This document shows positions 22,152-23,149 of a DNA stretch of 23,149 nucleotides, one piece after another. The DNA lies in contig CAJVZA010000024.1 in assembly GCA_913009315.1 (NCBI GenBank), forward strand, positions 1 to 23,149. Direction: 5' to 3'. Under the pieces are notes generated by a model. That model made no database searches. It was not told the origin of the DNA and saw only the letters and a program-made list of their open reading frames with translations. Source of the stretch: an uncultured Hippea sp. GTDB lineage: Bacteria > Campylobacterota_A > Desulfurellia > JAADFJ01. The position numbers and the translations under genes were made by a program. Each line of letters opens with the position of its first letter. Position 1 is the first letter of the stretch.

Positions 22152-22541
22152 TTAATCATCTGCCGCATACTGCTCCGATATTTCTTTCCTTACAGTTTTC
22201 AGATCAAAATGTTCTCTAATAATCTCGCTGATCTCATCCAATATTTCTGTATTTGTGACAGTTCCTATTTTTTTAATCAATCTTTCTTTGTCTATGCTTC
22301 TGAGCTGTATTATCATTATCTTAGAATTGAAATTTAGATTGGCTTCGTTTTTGAGAATATACACATCAAACGGATAAATTTTAGCCACATTGGAAGATAG
22401 CGGAGCTACTGTAACCAAAGGCGAATAACAATTATGTATATTATTGGACAATATTAATGCAGGTCTTTTCTTCTCTACTTCATGACCAATCGTTGGATCA
22501 AAGTTCACCAGATATATTTCGCCTTTTCTAGGAAATGCCAT
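22152..22541 (-). CDS. MazF/PemK-type mRNA interferase toxin
   Basis: 129 residues. The amino terminus RKGEIYLVNFDPTIGHEVEKKRPALILSN is the diagnostic PemK/MazF pattern (GDIYLVDFDP..GHEQ..RPVLVIS). The later VAPLSSN and IQLRSIDKERLIKKIG match the conserved Thr/Arg RNA-binding strands. MazF enzymes cut single-stranded mRNA at short motifs. The gene overlaps its antitoxin by 14 bases. Confidence 0.93.
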   Translation of the reverse strand: MAFPRKGEIYLVNFDPTIGHEVEKKRPALILSNNIHNCYSPLVTVAPLSSNVAKIYPFDVYILKNEANLNFNSKIMIIQLRSIDKERLIKKIGTVTNTEILDEISEIIREHFDLKTVRKEISEQYAADD

Positions 22542-22755
22542 CGCTTATGGTTCCACTCAGTTGCTGACTTTCGCTTTTAATCTCCCCATAAGCGTCCATA
22601 TATGCTTTTTTTAACGCCTCTCTTTCCAACGATTCCAGTCGTTCCCGTATGATTTCGGCTATAAATCGGCTTCTCTTTCTTGCCGGTACTTTTTTCTTCA
22701 AAGTCCTCACCAATTCTCTTGGTAGAGAAACGGTCATTTTTTCTACCGTGTACAT
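22528..22755 (-). CDS. Ribbon-helix-helix antitoxin paired with MazF
   Basis: 75 residues. The amino end EKMTVSLPRELVRTLKKKV then RSRFIAEIIRERLE is a ribbon-helix-helix DNA-binding fold; the acidic and polar tail would bind the toxin. Ribosome site AGGAGG is a few bases before ATG 22755. It is the first gene of the module and probably its repressor. Confidence 0.87.
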   Translation of the reverse strand: MYTVEKMTVSLPRELVRTLKKKVPARKRSRFIAEIIRERLESLEREALKKAYMDAYGEIKSESQQLSGTISDGIS

Positions 22756-22783
22756 ATTTCCTCCTGTTTACTATTACATCCTT

Positions 22784-22813
22784 ATAATACCTCTACCGAG
22801 TGTGTAATGTCAA
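22784..22813 (-). promoter_or_regulatory. Promoter of the RHH/MazF-like module
   Basis: TTGACA (22813-22808), an 18-base spacer, TATTAT (22789-22784), leftward, about 30 bases before the antitoxin ATG. Confidence 0.65.
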
Positions 22814-22911
22814 GTACATGCGGAGTTGTATCTTGTATAATGGTAAGAGAAATTGAGAAGAAATATGATAAAATGTAATAATACAAGATCCGGATCCAGG
22901 ATTTTCCAAGA

Positions 22912-23100
22912 TTGAAAGATACAATTTTCAAAAATACTGTCAATGGAAAGACGATAAAGAGCAGGCTTGCCGTCTGGGATAATAAGCGGCAGCTGTTTGT
23001 GCTGCCCCGCAAATATATATTTTACCGCTCGGAACATATTCCGGATAGCGAAATTATTAATATCGACCTGAAGGGCAATATGTTTTCTGCAGTCTATTAA
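22912..23100 (+). CDS. Small unidentified protein or gene tail
   Basis: 62 codons from TTG 22912. The sequence is hydrophilic then mixed (GKTIKSRLAVWDNKRQLFV and YRSEHIPDSEIINIDLKG) and reads like real protein, but I do not recognise it. The frame is open back to a TAA at 22878-22880. An ATG with a GAGAAG site at about 22865 opens another frame that stops after 16 codons, so a frameshift between them is possible. TATAAT near 22839 could be its -10 box. The remaining bases to 23149 show nothing I can support. Confidence 0.4.
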   Translation: MKDTIFKNTVNGKTIKSRLAVWDNKRQLFVLPRKYIFYRSEHIPDSEIINIDLKGNMFSAVY

Positions 23101-23149
23101 GAGTGCTGCTGTTAATTCATATTCTCGTTATTTGATATTCTCATTTTTT

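Noticed and set aside
1-23149. CRISPR array or tRNA/rRNA genes
   Set aside because: I saw no regularly spaced 25-40 bp repeats with unique spacers and no tRNA cloverleaf or rRNA sequence; the CRISPR array is probably beyond the left edge or elsewhere.

Overview
The window looks like an AT-rich chromosomal segment of an anaerobic, diderm (Gram-negative) bacterium. A tungsten aldehyde oxidoreductase cluster points to anaerobic metabolism. A LolA-type lipoprotein carrier points to an outer membrane. The carB-greA-pyrK-pyrD order resembles Deltaproteobacteria, Nitrospirae and similar lineages, but the sequence does not fix the taxon. Almost everything is on the minus strand, so operons read right to left.

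Layout. (1) 1-4221: a type III CRISPR-Cas locus with cas6 (4221-3241) and cas10 (2419 to beyond base 1), and probably more effector genes off the left edge. Between them lie a decayed nucleotidyltransferase-type gene pair and a 26-codon ORF that looks like the amino terminus of Cmr1 and sits 2 bases before cas10. (2) 4222-5075: about 850 bp of stacked palindromic repeats. (3) 5072-9100: an aorABCD-like operon (four-cluster ferredoxin, tungstopterin aldehyde oxidoreductase, FAD/NAD oxidoreductase, MoaD-like protein) with a clear promoter. A repeat-family hairpin lies in its leader. (4) 9225-11662: a degraded mobile or defence island holding an integrase remnant, an orphan hsdM with a palindrome inserted in its coding sequence, an hsdS stub and a Fic gene cut off by a repeat. 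(5) 11505-11954: nested repeats. (6) 21321-11951: a long same-strand run starting at a good sigma70-type promoter: ABC-2 permease, a TPR/GspG-like protein, ABC ATPase, folD, carB, greA, pyrK, pyrD, lolA. It joins export, one-carbon and pyrimidine synthesis and envelope functions in one probable operon. (7) 21501-22813: two type II toxin-antitoxin modules (Phd/RelE-like and RHH/MazF-like), each with its own promoter, then a small unidentified plus-strand ORF.

The most unusual material is a set of repeat families I do not recognise. Family A (about 160 bp, full-length imperfect palindrome, 16-bp perfect ends) occurs four times. Family B occurs five times in whole or part. One B copy contains A and a near-identical B copy does not, giving a filled/empty site pair inside the window. 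A third palindrome (D) is nested in another B copy. Repeat ends coincide with the stop codons of lolA and aorD, with the truncation of the fic gene, and with a probable promoter of cas6.
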